From contig JBGUPJ010000034.1 of NCBI GenBank assembly GCA_045130235.1, positions 62,001 through 126,000 of the forward strand: a DNA stretch of 64,000 nucleotides. The letters are read 5' to 3'. Shown one piece after another: positions 37,094-45,708 of this stretch. The first letter of the stretch is position 1, and each line of letters opens with the position of its first letter. Position numbers and translations under genes: made by a program. A model generated the notes under the pieces. It ran no database searches. It was not told where the DNA came from and worked only from the letters and a program-made list of their open reading frames with translations. The stretch is from UBA1756 sp045130235 (GTDB lineage: Bacteria > Bacteroidota > Bacteroidia > Bacteroidales > WCHB1-69).

Positions 37094-37882
37094 CTAATAA
37101 ATGAAGGGAATCACCCGCTTGAGTTTCTTGCCTTCCATCTCTTCATTAAAATCGTGTTGGTATTTGTGATAGAGAGTGTTAGCGCGGGGTACCAAGTTAG
37201 CAAAAGTCCAGATGAAGAACACAAGGCCGGCCATCGACCAAGTCAGGATGGCGAATCCCAGCCACTCCATCAGTTCGCCGCAGTAGTTGGCGGAGGTGAC
37301 GTAGTTGAACATGCCGCCCTTGGGCAGATAGTGGTTGTGGTCGTCGGGACTTTTGCGGAGGTGACGGATGATGTAGTCGGAACGCAGGTTGATGAAAAAA
37401 CCGATGAAGAAGAGGATTGTGCCGAGAATGAACTGCGGGGAGGTGAGCCACTGTGTATCGGTATAGTGGAGACCGAAGGCGCTGTAGTTCACGTGGTACG
37501 ACTCGTAGAAAATCCAGTAGCCCTGCATGATAGCGTTGAGGCAGTTGAAGCACACGCCCATCAGCATGATACCGATAGGCATCTTGCTTTTCCCTTTCAT
37601 TAAAAAAGGAAAGACAAAGACTCGTTGGAAGTAGTGGAGTTCGAAAATCAGGAAGAAGACCAGCGGCACGAGGTCGAAGCGGTGGGGCGAGAGTGCCCAC
37701 AGCACGACCATGGCGGCGAACACCGGCACTTCCATGATGAACCAGGCCACCTTGTTATTGATGAGCTTGCCCCAACGGGCAGAGACCAGCATTCCGTAGC
37801 CGGCCTCCACGAAGTAGAGCGACACGAACACGATGAGGGCGATGCCCGTCATCACGAGGAGGAAGATGTTGAAGAATGACAT
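37094..37882 (-). CDS. 3-oxo-5-alpha-steroid 4-dehydrogenase (5-alpha-reductase) family membrane protein
   Basis: 262 residues with about six membrane helices. The C-terminal signature of the SRD5A family is visible: SANYCGELMEWLGFAILTWS, FANLVPRANTLYHKYQHDF and KRVIPFIY, plus DEHNHY-like DDHNHYLPKGGMFNYVT before it. Family members reduce the delta-4 double bond of 3-oxo steroids or related enoyl groups using NADPH. The gene starts 2 bases before the end-side of sppA (2-base gap) and is followed by an OYE-family reductase, so both are probably cotranscribed. In gut Bacteroidota, 5-alpha- and 5-beta-reductases working on bile acids are known to occur in such pairs (from memory). No 3-beta-HSDH gene was seen nearby. 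Confidence 0.85.
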   Translation of the reverse strand: MSFFNIFLLVMTGIALIVFVSLYFVEAGYGMLVSARWGKLINNKVAWFIMEVPVFAAMVVLWALSPHRFDLVPLVFFLIFELHYFQRVFVFPFLMKGKSKMPIGIMLMGVCFNCLNAIMQGYWIFYESYHVNYSAFGLHYTDTQWLTSPQFILGTILFFIGFFINLRSDYIIRHLRKSPDDHNHYLPKGGMFNYVTSANYCGELMEWLGFAILTWSMAGLVFFIWTFANLVPRANTLYHKYQHDFNEEMEGKKLKRVIPFIY

Positions 37883-37884
37883 TG

Positions 37885-39786
37885 TTACTCAATGATAAAT
37901 TCCATGGGCAGACGGGCCTGTACGCCTTTCAGATGACGTATTTGGCGGAGGGCTGCGAAAGCGGGATAGAGCTCGCCAAGCTCGGTACGGTAGCGGTCTT
38001 CGATATTCACCTCTTCTTGTCCGACATTGTTACTAGTGAGCATTTCCATGAAGGTTTTCTTTTCGGGATAATATACCACTTCGTACTTGTCGTCAATGCC
38101 GGCTTTTTGGGCTGCCAGTTTGATGGCATCTTGGAGGTTGCCCAGCTTGTTCACAAGACCGATTTTGAGAGCATCTTCGCCGGTCCATACGCGTCCCATA
38201 CCGACACTGTCAACATCTTCTACGCTCATTTTGCGACCTTTGGCCACGCGGCTGAGGAAGGTGGCGTAGGTGTCGTCCACGCTGTTCTGCATGAATTCGC
38301 TCTCTTTCTCGTCCATGGCGCGGTAGCCTGTAAGAGCGTCGGAGTGGGCATTGGTGTTCACACCATCAACGTAGATTTGCAAGTAGTTGGAAAGGAAGTT
38401 GCCGAAACTGGGAACCATGCCGAACACGCCGATGGAGCCCGTGATGGTGGTGGGTTCGGCCACGATGGCATCGGAGTTGCAGGAAATGTAATAACCACCG
38501 GAAGCGGCGTAGTCGCCCATGGAGGTCACCACTACTTTACCGGCCTTTTTGGCCTGCTCAATCTCATTCCAGATGACTTCAGAGGCAAGGGCACTGCCGC
38601 CGGGGGAGTTCACTCTCAGAACGATGGCCTTCACATTTTCGTCCTGTGCAGCCCGACGTATCTCACGGCTCAGCGATGTGGAACCGATGACGCTCTCACT
38701 GCCTTCACCATCAATAATTTCACCCACAGCATAGATGACAGCCACCTTTTTGCTGCTCGATTTCACCGATGACTCTTTCAGAGACGCTGTGTATTCGTCA
38801 AGACTGACCAGGGTGATTTTCTTTTTCTCATCCACACCTGACTTTGCGTGGAGGGCTTTTATATATTCGGTGCGGTAGTTCAATTCGTCCACCAGTTTGT
38901 ATTGTAGGGCATCGGCGCCGCGCTGAATCAGCAGACTGTCGGCAATTTCGTTCAGTTGATCCACGGAAATCTTACGGGATTGGGCGATGGCTTTTGTGAA
39001 AGTTCCCCAAATAGAGTTGGCGAGCGCCTCCGATTGCTCGCGGCTGGCCTCGCTCATGTCGTAGCGGGAGTAGGGTTCCACCGCACTTTTGTAGCGGCCG
39101 TGTTTCACCACTTCGATGTCGATTTGCAGCATATCTAAGAGTCCCTTGAAATAGTAATTCTGCAATGAAAGACCGCGAAGGTCAATCGTGCCTTGCGGGT
39201 TCAAATACACCTTGTCGGCCACGGAAGCAATATAATATGCGCTCTGCGAATAGGTGTCGCTATAGGCATAGACGAATTTTCCGGATTGTTTGAATTCTTG
39301 CAAAGCTCTGCGAATTTCTTCCAAACTTGCCGGACTTCCAGATACTGCGGTGAGGTTCAGAGAGATACCTTTGATTTTGTCATCATTTTTGGCCTCATCG
39401 ATAGCTCGCAGAATGTCATCCAGCCCGATGGGGCTTTTCATTCCCCGTATTGAGTACGCAAAAGCGTCGGAAGAACGCTCGGCGATAGGAGCGTCCAAAG
39501 TCAGCTCAAGGACGGAATTCTTGGGGATAGAGACACTGCTGTTGAAGGCAGCGACAAGGATGAACAGACCCAAAACGATGAGGAGGGTGTTGGCAAGAAG
39601 GAATCCCACGAAGGAGCCGAGTACAGTTCTCCAGAATTTTCTGGAGCGGGTATCGGGCTTGGGCTCTTTCTTTTTGCATGATTGGGTTTGCTGCATTTCC
39701 TGCGCTGGCACCTCTGCGGTCGGCGGCTCAGGAATGAAATCAGGATTGAAATTGTTGGTTTCTTGGTTCAAATCTTGTGTATCCAT
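37885..39786 (-). CDS. sppA: Signal peptide peptidase A, 67 kDa type
   Basis: Membrane serine protease of 633 residues that degrades cleaved signal peptides. An unusual proline-rich cytoplasmic N-terminus (about 45 residues, many Glu/Gln/Pro) precedes one transmembrane helix (VLGSFVGFLLANTLLIVLGL). Two tandem S49 domains follow; the catalytic Lys lies in the first (VVKHGRYKSAVEPYSR) and the catalytic Ser in the second (MGDYAASGGYYISC), as in E. coli SppA. TTITGSIGVFG is also conserved. First gene of a long minus-strand run, with its own promoter. Confidence 0.93.
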   Translation of the reverse strand: MDTQDLNQETNNFNPDFIPEPPTAEVPAQEMQQTQSCKKKEPKPDTRSRKFWRTVLGSFVGFLLANTLLIVLGLFILVAAFNSSVSIPKNSVLELTLDAPIAERSSDAFAYSIRGMKSPIGLDDILRAIDEAKNDDKIKGISLNLTAVSGSPASLEEIRRALQEFKQSGKFVYAYSDTYSQSAYYIASVADKVYLNPQGTIDLRGLSLQNYYFKGLLDMLQIDIEVVKHGRYKSAVEPYSRYDMSEASREQSEALANSIWGTFTKAIAQSRKISVDQLNEIADSLLIQRGADALQYKLVDELNYRTEYIKALHAKSGVDEKKKITLVSLDEYTASLKESSVKSSSKKVAVIYAVGEIIDGEGSESVIGSTSLSREIRRAAQDENVKAIVLRVNSPGGSALASEVIWNEIEQAKKAGKVVVTSMGDYAASGGYYISCNSDAIVAEPTTITGSIGVFGMVPSFGNFLSNYLQIYVDGVNTNAHSDALTGYRAMDEKESEFMQNSVDDTYATFLSRVAKGRKMSVEDVDSVGMGRVWTGEDALKIGLVNKLGNLQDAIKLAAQKAGIDDKYEVVYYPEKKTFMEMLTSNNVGQEEVNIEDRYRTELGELYPAFAALRQIRHLKGVQARLPMEFIIE

Positions 39787-39827
39787 AAAGTGATTTTTAA
39801 TGATTTATTTTCTCTAAAAAAATTGTG

Positions 39828-39835
39828 CAAAAATA
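39828..39835 (-). promoter_or_regulatory. Bacteroidota -7 element for sppA and the following run
   Basis: On the minus strand this reads TATTTTTG followed by CA, 41 bases before the sppA ATG. Confidence 0.55.
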
Positions 39836-39960
39836 CACATTTTTATGAATGGTTGGAGAAATTTCCCTAAAATATAACGTCATAGATTCAAGAAAATTGA
39901 GTGATTGTCAAAGGGAATAAAAATCATAGGTGAAAGGGTGAATAATTATGAGATTTCAAC

Positions 39961-39968
39961 TATCTTTG
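39961..39968 (+). promoter_or_regulatory. Bacteroidota -7 element for cca
   Basis: TATCTTTG followed by CA, 35 bases before the cca ATG at 40004. The 217-base spacer between sppA and cca holds only these two divergent promoters. Confidence 0.6.
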
Positions 39969-40003
39969 CACGCTGAAAGCGAAACAGATTTCAAATTTAT
40001 TTT

Positions 40004-41437
40004 ATGGTGAAGAAAGATTATTTGAAGGAATTGAAAAATCCAATATATCAAATAGTTGGAGAAACGGCAGATGAGATGGGAGTAGTGGCTTACGCTGTGG
40101 GTGGTGTGGTGCGTGACATTTTTCTGAACCGTAATTCCAATGATATTGATGTCGTGGTGGTGGGTTCCGGCATCGAACTGGCGGAGGCTACCGCCGCGAA
40201 GATTTCGCCCCACCTTAACGTGAGCGTCTATCGCAATTTTGGTACCGCGCAGTTCACCCACAACGGGGTGATGGTGGAGTTCGTGGGTGCGCGCAGGGAG
40301 TCTTACTCCAGAGGTTCCCGCAAGCCTGTCGTTGAGGACGGCACCCTTCAGGATGACCAAAACCGCCGCGACTTCACCGTCAATGCCTTGGCCATCGCCC
40401 TCAATGGTCCTGAAAAAGGATGCCTCATCGACTCCTTCCATGGTCTCGATGACCTGAACAACAAGTTGATACGCACGCCTTTGGATCCGGATATTACCTT
40501 TTCTGACGACCCGTTGCGGATGCTCCGTGCCGTCCGTTTTGCCTCGCAACTCAACTTTACTATCGTTCCCGAAACCTACGACGCCATCGTGCGGAATGTT
40601 TCCCGCCTCGAAATTATTTCTATGGAGCGCATCACCACGGAGATGAATAAGATTCTCCTTTCCCACAAACCTTCCATCGGACTCTCGCTGCTCGAAAAAA
40701 CGGGACTGCTGGCGCAATTCCTGCCCGAGCTTGTCGCCTTGAAAGGGGTGGAGACAATCAACGGATTGAAACACAAGGACAATTTTCTGCACACCTTGGA
40801 AGTGGTGGACAAAATCGCCCTCGTCAGCAACAACCTCTATCTGATATGGGCCGCTCTGCTGCACGACATTGCCAAACCCAAGACCAAACGCTTTGACGAG
40901 AAAATTGGCTGGACATTCCACGGCCACGAGGTGGTGGGTGCCCGCATGGTGGCCCAGATCTTTCGCAGAATGAAGCTCCCCTGCGATGAGAAAATGAAAT
41001 ATGTGCAGAAGTTGGTGGGACTGCATCTTCGTCCGCAAGCTCTTGTGGATGAGAGTATTACTGACTCTGCTGTGCGTCGCCTCCTGTTCGAGGCCGGCGA
41101 CGATGTGGATGACCTGATGCTCCTTTGCGAAGCCGACATCACCTCGAAAAACATGTTCAAGGTGAAACAATATCTACAGAATTTCGCCATTGTGCGGCAG
41201 AAGTTTGTGGAGATTGAGGAGAAGGACAAGATTCGCAACTGGCGGCCACCCATTGATGGCGGAATCATCATGAAAACCTTTCAGCTCAAGCCTTCGCGGG
41301 AAGTGGGTGTCATTAAAGATGCCGTGTGTGATGCCATCCTCGACGGCTTGATTGAGAACACCTACGAGGCGGCATTCGCGTACATGTTGGAGGTGGGAAA
41401 AGGACTGGGGCTTGAAGCTATTACCCCATCCTTATGA
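40004..41437 (+). CDS. cca: tRNA nucleotidyltransferase (CCA-adding enzyme) with HD domain
   Basis: Adds or repairs the 3' CCA end of tRNAs. 477 residues: nucleotidyltransferase core with AVGGVVRDIFLNRNSNDIDVVV (GGxVRD and the catalytic DxD), RRESYSRGSRKP and RRDFTVNALAI, a head/neck region with DDPLRMLRAVRFAS, then an HD-type domain (FLHTLEVVDKIAL, LLHDIAKPKTK, HGHEVVGARMV). It may alternatively be a poly(A) polymerase, which shares the fold, but the GGVVRDIFLNR start and HD domain favour CCA addition. Its stop overlaps the ccsA-like start in an ATGA. Confidence 0.92.
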   Translation: MVKKDYLKELKNPIYQIVGETADEMGVVAYAVGGVVRDIFLNRNSNDIDVVVVGSGIELAEATAAKISPHLNVSVYRNFGTAQFTHNGVMVEFVGARRESYSRGSRKPVVEDGTLQDDQNRRDFTVNALAIALNGPEKGCLIDSFHGLDDLNNKLIRTPLDPDITFSDDPLRMLRAVRFASQLNFTIVPETYDAIVRNVSRLEIISMERITTEMNKILLSHKPSIGLSLLEKTGLLAQFLPELVALKGVETINGLKHKDNFLHTLEVVDKIALVSNNLYLIWAALLHDIAKPKTKRFDEKIGWTFHGHEVVGARMVAQIFRRMKLPCDEKMKYVQKLVGLHLRPQALVDESITDSAVRRLLFEAGDDVDDLMLLCEADITSKNMFKVKQYLQNFAIVRQKFVEIEEKDKIRNWRPPIDGGIIMKTFQLKPSREVGVIKDAVCDAILDGLIENTYEAAFAYMLEVGKGLGLEAITPSL

Positions 41438-43266
41438 AATTGGCCACCATCCTCTTCAAAATTTGCTGGTACCTGACCGCCGCGGCGCTGGCTGGGGCCA
41501 CTTTTGTGGAACAGTTGTGTGGGAAACCCTTTATCCATCAGCATTTTTACGGGCATTGGGCCTTTTGGACAGCTTTGAGTATGTTCGTGGTTTTGGGCAC
41601 TCTTCTTTCATTTTTATCCTCCCAAAATAAAGTCGTGAAATGCCTTCACCTCACTCCGCTTTTTCTGCTGGTGGGAAGTTTTGTTTCCTTATGGCAGACA
41701 TGGGGGAAAGCGATTGTGTTTGTTGGTTATGCTTGGTTTGCTGTATTTTATGTTCTAATGATGGCTAAAAAGGATGGAGAGTTTCGGGCTCTGCTGAAGA
41801 AATTGTCGATAGGGGCGCTGCCCATTCTCCTCTTTCCAATAGAAATGTCGGCGCAGAAAACCATCAGCCGAGAAGTCGCTCGTGAGATGGAGGATGTGGT
41901 GGTGGAATATGAGGGTAGGGAAGCCCCATTAGTGGCCTTGTGTGATGATTATCTGTTTGATATTTATGGAGATACCAAGTATGGGGATTTCAGTAGCGTG
42001 GAGGTGGTGATGGGGTGGGTGCTGTTTCCCGAAGAGTGGATTTCGGAGCCGATTGTGAAAATTTCTGGCAGAGTCACCCGACAAAAATTGCATTGTGGGA
42101 AATATGCCAGTCCTTTGCAATTGTTAGGAACAGGCCATTCTTCAGATATAGAAAATATTGATATTCAAGATGATAAAAATCTTCAAAAAGTAGTGCTGAA
42201 GCTGCGGCAGTTGCAATACCTGCGTTCAGGATTGGCTTTCAAAATGTTTCCCTCGCAACATCGATGGTTTGCCGCTGCCGATGATCTTTCTTCACTGCCA
42301 TCAGAAGAAACAGTTTTTATCCATCATTTTTTCAAAATATTATATATCAATACATTAAATAATCATTCTTCTCAAAATATTGTCTTAATAAAACAATTGA
42401 AGGAGAAACAGCGGGCACAGATTCAACGGCCTCGTGCCATCCAAAGCGAAGTGTGCTATCACTATGCCAAAAAATGGTTAAGTCACTGGCTGCCCTGCCT
42501 GATCGTTCTTCTCCTTTTGGCATTTCGTCATCTTTTTTTTAGTGGAAAAGAGGAAAGGATGATGGATTTGAGTTTCAGAATATTAGCTTTCATCCTCCTC
42601 TTGATGGCCATCGTCCATTGGATTTGGCGTTGGACCTTGTGCGGACACATTCCCCTCAGCAGCAGCTACGACACATTACTGTTTTTATCTATCATTATTT
42701 TATTGATTACTAATATTTTATGGAAAAAGAATCCATTGCTTCCAATAGGTGGACTTTTTCTTTTGATGATGGTTTTTGTAGTGATGGGATTGTCGTTCAA
42801 CAGTCCGAAAATCAGCCTGTTGCCTCCTGTTTTAGATTCGCCCTGGCTCAGTATCCATGTGCTGTTGATGATGGTGTCGTACGCCCTGCTGGCATTTACT
42901 TTTATTATCCCTATTATTTTATTGGTTATCAAAATTCTTAATAAATTTTCTTTAGAAATTGAAGAAAAACTGACCGCCTTTTCGCGCCTGCTGTTATGGC
43001 CTGGAATTGGCTTGTTGGTTTTGGGCATCATGACTGGCTCGATATGGGGCGACACGGCGTGGGGGCACTATTGGAACTGGGATCCGAAGGAGGTGTGGGC
43101 GTTGGTGACGCTGATGCTTTATGCGCCGGCGCTTCAGACGCGCTTTTTTCCCAGTTTTCGTCGGCCACTTTTTTACCATATATATATGATAGCCGCCTTT
43201 CTCTGTCTGCTGATGACCTATTTTGGGGTGAATTTTTGGCTGGGTGGTCTTCACGCATACGCCTAA
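41434..43266 (+). CDS. ccsA: Cytochrome c biogenesis protein, CcsA-type haem-handling domain with divergent N-terminus
   Basis: 610 residues. The C-terminal half has about eight helices with the haem-handling signature WGHYWNWDPKEVWALVT near residue 545, which identifies CcsA/CcmC/CcmF-type haem exporters for c-type cytochrome maturation. The N-terminal half (two to four helices, then an extracytoplasmic region of about 220 residues with PRAIQSEVCYHYAKKW) probably corresponds to a reduced ResB partner fused to CcsA, as occurs in Bacteroidota. It overlaps cca by 4 bases. No c-type cytochrome (CxxCH) gene is visible nearby, so the client protein must lie elsewhere. Confidence 0.82.
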   Translation: MKLATILFKICWYLTAAALAGATFVEQLCGKPFIHQHFYGHWAFWTALSMFVVLGTLLSFLSSQNKVVKCLHLTPLFLLVGSFVSLWQTWGKAIVFVGYAWFAVFYVLMMAKKDGEFRALLKKLSIGALPILLFPIEMSAQKTISREVAREMEDVVVEYEGREAPLVALCDDYLFDIYGDTKYGDFSSVEVVMGWVLFPEEWISEPIVKISGRVTRQKLHCGKYASPLQLLGTGHSSDIENIDIQDDKNLQKVVLKLRQLQYLRSGLAFKMFPSQHRWFAAADDLSSLPSEETVFIHHFFKILYINTLNNHSSQNIVLIKQLKEKQRAQIQRPRAIQSEVCYHYAKKWLSHWLPCLIVLLLLAFRHLFFSGKEERMMDLSFRILAFILLLMAIVHWIWRWTLCGHIPLSSSYDTLLFLSIIILLITNILWKKNPLLPIGGLFLLMMVFVVMGLSFNSPKISLLPPVLDSPWLSIHVLLMMVSYALLAFTFIIPIILLVIKILNKFSLEIEEKLTAFSRLLLWPGIGLLVLGIMTGSIWGDTAWGHYWNWDPKEVWALVTLMLYAPALQTRFFPSFRRPLFYHIYMIAAFLCLLMTYFGVNFWLGGLHAYA

Positions 43267-43320
43267 GTTGAAGTTGGGAAAAGAAGTGAAATTTTTTTCG
43301 CGACCAAACAAATAATATTG

Positions 43321-43328
43321 TATCTTTG
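43321..43328 (+). promoter_or_regulatory. Bacteroidota -7 element for methionine gamma-lyase
   Basis: TATCTTTG followed by CACC, 66 bases before the ATG at 43395. Confidence 0.6.
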
Positions 43329-43394
43329 CACCGCCAATGGCAAATACTGATTTTGCTATCATCAAAATATTATCAACATTAAAAATATCATCAG

Positions 43395-44591
43395 ATGAAA
43401 AAATTTGATCCCGCAACCCAAATCCAAGCTATTGATCAAAAAGACCTGAACCGCGGTGTGAACCCGGCCATTTGCGACAGCGCAACCTTTATGTTCGAAC
43501 AGGCTAAAACCATGACCGACACTTTCCATGGTGAGACGGAAGGTTACTATCTCTATTCCCGTCACTGGAACCCCAGCACCTTTGCTCTTTGCCAGGCATT
43601 GGCCGCAATGGAGGGCACCGAATGCGCATGGGCTACCGGTTCCGGTATGGCTGCCATCACCGTTGCGTTGCTTCACGAAGTGAAGGCTGGCGACCACATC
43701 CTCTCCAGCATGACCACCTACGGCGGCACGTTTGCTTTCTTGAACAACTACATCAAGAAATTTGGTGTGGAGGTGGATTTTGTGAATATGCAAGATCTGG
43801 ATGCCGTGAAAAAGGCTGTCAAACCCAACACCAAGGTGATCTATACCGAAACCATGAACAACCCGTTGCTCCGCATCGCCAACATTCCCGAGCTCTCGAA
43901 GATTGCTCATGCTGCTGGTGCCAAGCTGTTGGTTGACAACACCTTCACCCCGATGATTTTCTCCCCCTACCGTTTGGGTGCCGACGTGGTGATTTACAGT
44001 ATGACCAAATATGTGAATGGTATGAACGACTGTGTGGCAGGTGCCATCTGTGGTACGGCCGACTATATCAACTCGCTCATCAATGTGAACGACGGTACCG
44101 CCATGTTGCTGGGTCCCGTGCTTGATCCGATGCGTTCATCCAGCATTCAGAAGAACCTGCACACCTTGCACATCCGCATGAAAAAGCACAGCGAGAATGC
44201 CATGTATCTGGCCAAGAGATTCAAAGAAACCGGTATCAAATACAACTATCCCGGACTTCCCGAGCATGTGGATCACGAGCTGTTCAAATCCATGATGAAT
44301 GAAGAGTACGGCTTCGGCGGTATGATTTCCATTGACATGGGTACGGCTGAGAAGGCCAGCGCCATCATGGAAGAGATGCAGCGTCTGGGCGTGGGTTACC
44401 TCGCAGTGAGCCTCGGTTACTTCAAGACTTTGTTCAGCAACTCCGGCAAGTCCACCTCTTCTGAGGTTCCGGAAGACATCCAGAAGGAGATGGGTATGAG
44501 CGAAGGCCTCATCCGTTTCTCTGTTGGTTTGGACAACGATGCTGAAAGAACCTTCCAGCTCATCAAACAAGCCATTGAAGCAGTGAAATAA
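43395..44591 (+). CDS. Methionine gamma-lyase or related Cys/Met-metabolism PLP enzyme
   Basis: 398-residue PLP enzyme. PLP lysine in YSMTKYVNG; PLP phosphate-binding ATGSGMAAITVALLH; SRHWNPSTFALCQALAAMEG and LLVDNTFTPMIFSPYRLGADV are characteristic. Methionine gamma-lyase converts methionine to methanethiol, ammonia and 2-oxobutanoate; cystathionine gamma-lyase/synthase and O-acetylhomoserine sulfhydrylase are near relatives, so the substrate is uncertain. The gene has its own promoter and terminator. Confidence 0.82.
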   Translation: MKKFDPATQIQAIDQKDLNRGVNPAICDSATFMFEQAKTMTDTFHGETEGYYLYSRHWNPSTFALCQALAAMEGTECAWATGSGMAAITVALLHEVKAGDHILSSMTTYGGTFAFLNNYIKKFGVEVDFVNMQDLDAVKKAVKPNTKVIYTETMNNPLLRIANIPELSKIAHAAGAKLLVDNTFTPMIFSPYRLGADVVIYSMTKYVNGMNDCVAGAICGTADYINSLINVNDGTAMLLGPVLDPMRSSSIQKNLHTLHIRMKKHSENAMYLAKRFKETGIKYNYPGLPEHVDHELFKSMMNEEYGFGGMISIDMGTAEKASAIMEEMQRLGVGYLAVSLGYFKTLFSNSGKSTSSEVPEDIQKEMGMSEGLIRFSVGLDNDAERTFQLIKQAIEAVK

Positions 44592-44612
44592 TCTGCAATA
44601 TGACAATACATA

Positions 44613-44641
44613 GGGGATGCTCGTTGGGCATCCCCTTTTTT
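44613..44641 (+). terminator. Intrinsic terminator after the PLP lyase
   Basis: GGGGATGC at 44613-44620 pairs with GCATCCCC at 44628-44635 around a 7-base loop, followed by a TTTTTT run. It starts 22 bases after the stop codon. Confidence 0.88.
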
Positions 44642-44705
44642 GTGGCATTTTCCCTCCTATCACCCTCCCTGTTCTTCTGCGGCATAGTTGCAGACCAGTC
44701 AGCTC

Positions 44706-45578
44706 TCACCACAGCCGCCGGAACAGCTCAATTTCATTAACCTCATCGGGAGTGAACACTACATCAACATGTTTCCTTTTATTGGTTGAACTGACAAACC
44801 GGAAAATGAGTCCGTAGTCCATGATGGAACATCCCGTTATGATTAGAAACAGGGATGAATTAGCATCCATCATCACATTAACAGTGTTGGCTTTCAATGC
44901 CTCGATGTTTTTCCTTAACATCTTGATATTGAAATTTTTATCCTCGAAAACTGTGTAATGATATTGCATATATCCTTTGTCGATGGACATCGAATCAACA
45001 CGCATGTGTCTGTCAACAGTAGTGGGAAAAGTCTCGTTGACCTCTTTGACCAAATCGCGGAAATATTTTAAGACACGTTCTTTGGGAACTTCTTGTGAAA
45101 AGATGTCGGAAATCTCTTCTGGAGTATAAACAACCTCTGTTTTTCCCGTTGTATCTTTGAATGAGACAAGATAGGTAAGTCCCAGATGGCATCTCTTGAT
45201 GATTTTAAAAAAGTGGGTGGTTCTTGACAATATAATCCACGAAGCCCCATCTTCTTTCGACTGTGTGTAATCTTTTGAATCGATGGATACATGATAGCAA
45301 ACTTGCGGATGGCTGAACGAGAGACTATCCAGAGTGAGATTGCCGTATAAGGTCGTAGGACAGGAGGCGTTTATTTCGGGTATGCTTTCCACAAACTGTT
45401 GCAATATGATTTGGTCTTGAACGCGCTCAGTTGTAATGGAATCCATTTCCGTCACCAAGTAGTTTTCTTGTATTTCATCATGGGTTGTTGTGCGTGTGGC
45501 AAGCGAATCTGTCTGACCATAGCCACAAAGGACTCCCATCCATAGGAGGAGCGCCGTCATTGCAATGTGTTTTTGCAT
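44706..45578 (-). CDS. Exported protein with an internal duplication, function unknown
   Basis: 290 residues with a signal peptide (about 1-21, ending CGYGQ). Two similar halves are visible, about residues 60-161 and 171-282: CPTTLYGNLTLDSLSFSH versus FPTTVDRHMRVDSMSIDK, and YTPEEISDIFSQ versus FTPDEVNEIELF. Each half probably forms an alpha/beta unit preceded by a helix (QFVESIPEIN, KYFRDLVKEVNE). No named family was recognised. It stands alone on the minus strand, convergent with the PLP lyase, and has its own promoter. Confidence 0.65.
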   Translation of the reverse strand: MQKHIAMTALLLWMGVLCGYGQTDSLATRTTTHDEIQENYLVTEMDSITTERVQDQIILQQFVESIPEINASCPTTLYGNLTLDSLSFSHPQVCYHVSIDSKDYTQSKEDGASWIILSRTTHFFKIIKRCHLGLTYLVSFKDTTGKTEVVYTPEEISDIFSQEVPKERVLKYFRDLVKEVNETFPTTVDRHMRVDSMSIDKGYMQYHYTVFEDKNFNIKMLRKNIEALKANTVNVMMDANSSLFLIITGCSIMDYGLIFRFVSSTNKRKHVDVVFTPDEVNEIELFRRLW

Positions 45579-45601
45579 AGCTATTTTGTTGATTTGGATG
45601 G

Positions 45602-45609
45602 CAAAGATA
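45602..45609 (-). promoter_or_regulatory. Bacteroidota -7 element for the duplicated-domain exported gene
   Basis: On the minus strand this reads TATCTTTG followed by CC, 23 bases before the ATG at 45578. Confidence 0.6.
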
Positions 45610-45653
45610 CTATAAATTTTTGGAAATAGAATGTCTAATCTACAAATACATAC

Positions 45654-45677
45654 GAAAAGGCCCCTTCCGGCGGCCTC
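45654..45677 (-). terminator. Hairpin downstream of the Abi gene
   Basis: On the minus strand AGGCC (45676-45672) pairs with GGCCT (45662-45658), followed by a TTTTC run. It lies about 32 bases after the Abi stop codon and before the next promoter. Confidence 0.55.
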
Positions 45678-45708
45678 AGACTGGATTTATTAATTATGTA
45701 TCACTATC

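Noticed and set aside
44592..44705. Possible tRNA or small RNA after the PLP lyase
   Set aside because: The only structure is the intrinsic terminator; no cloverleaf or anticodon arm could be formed.
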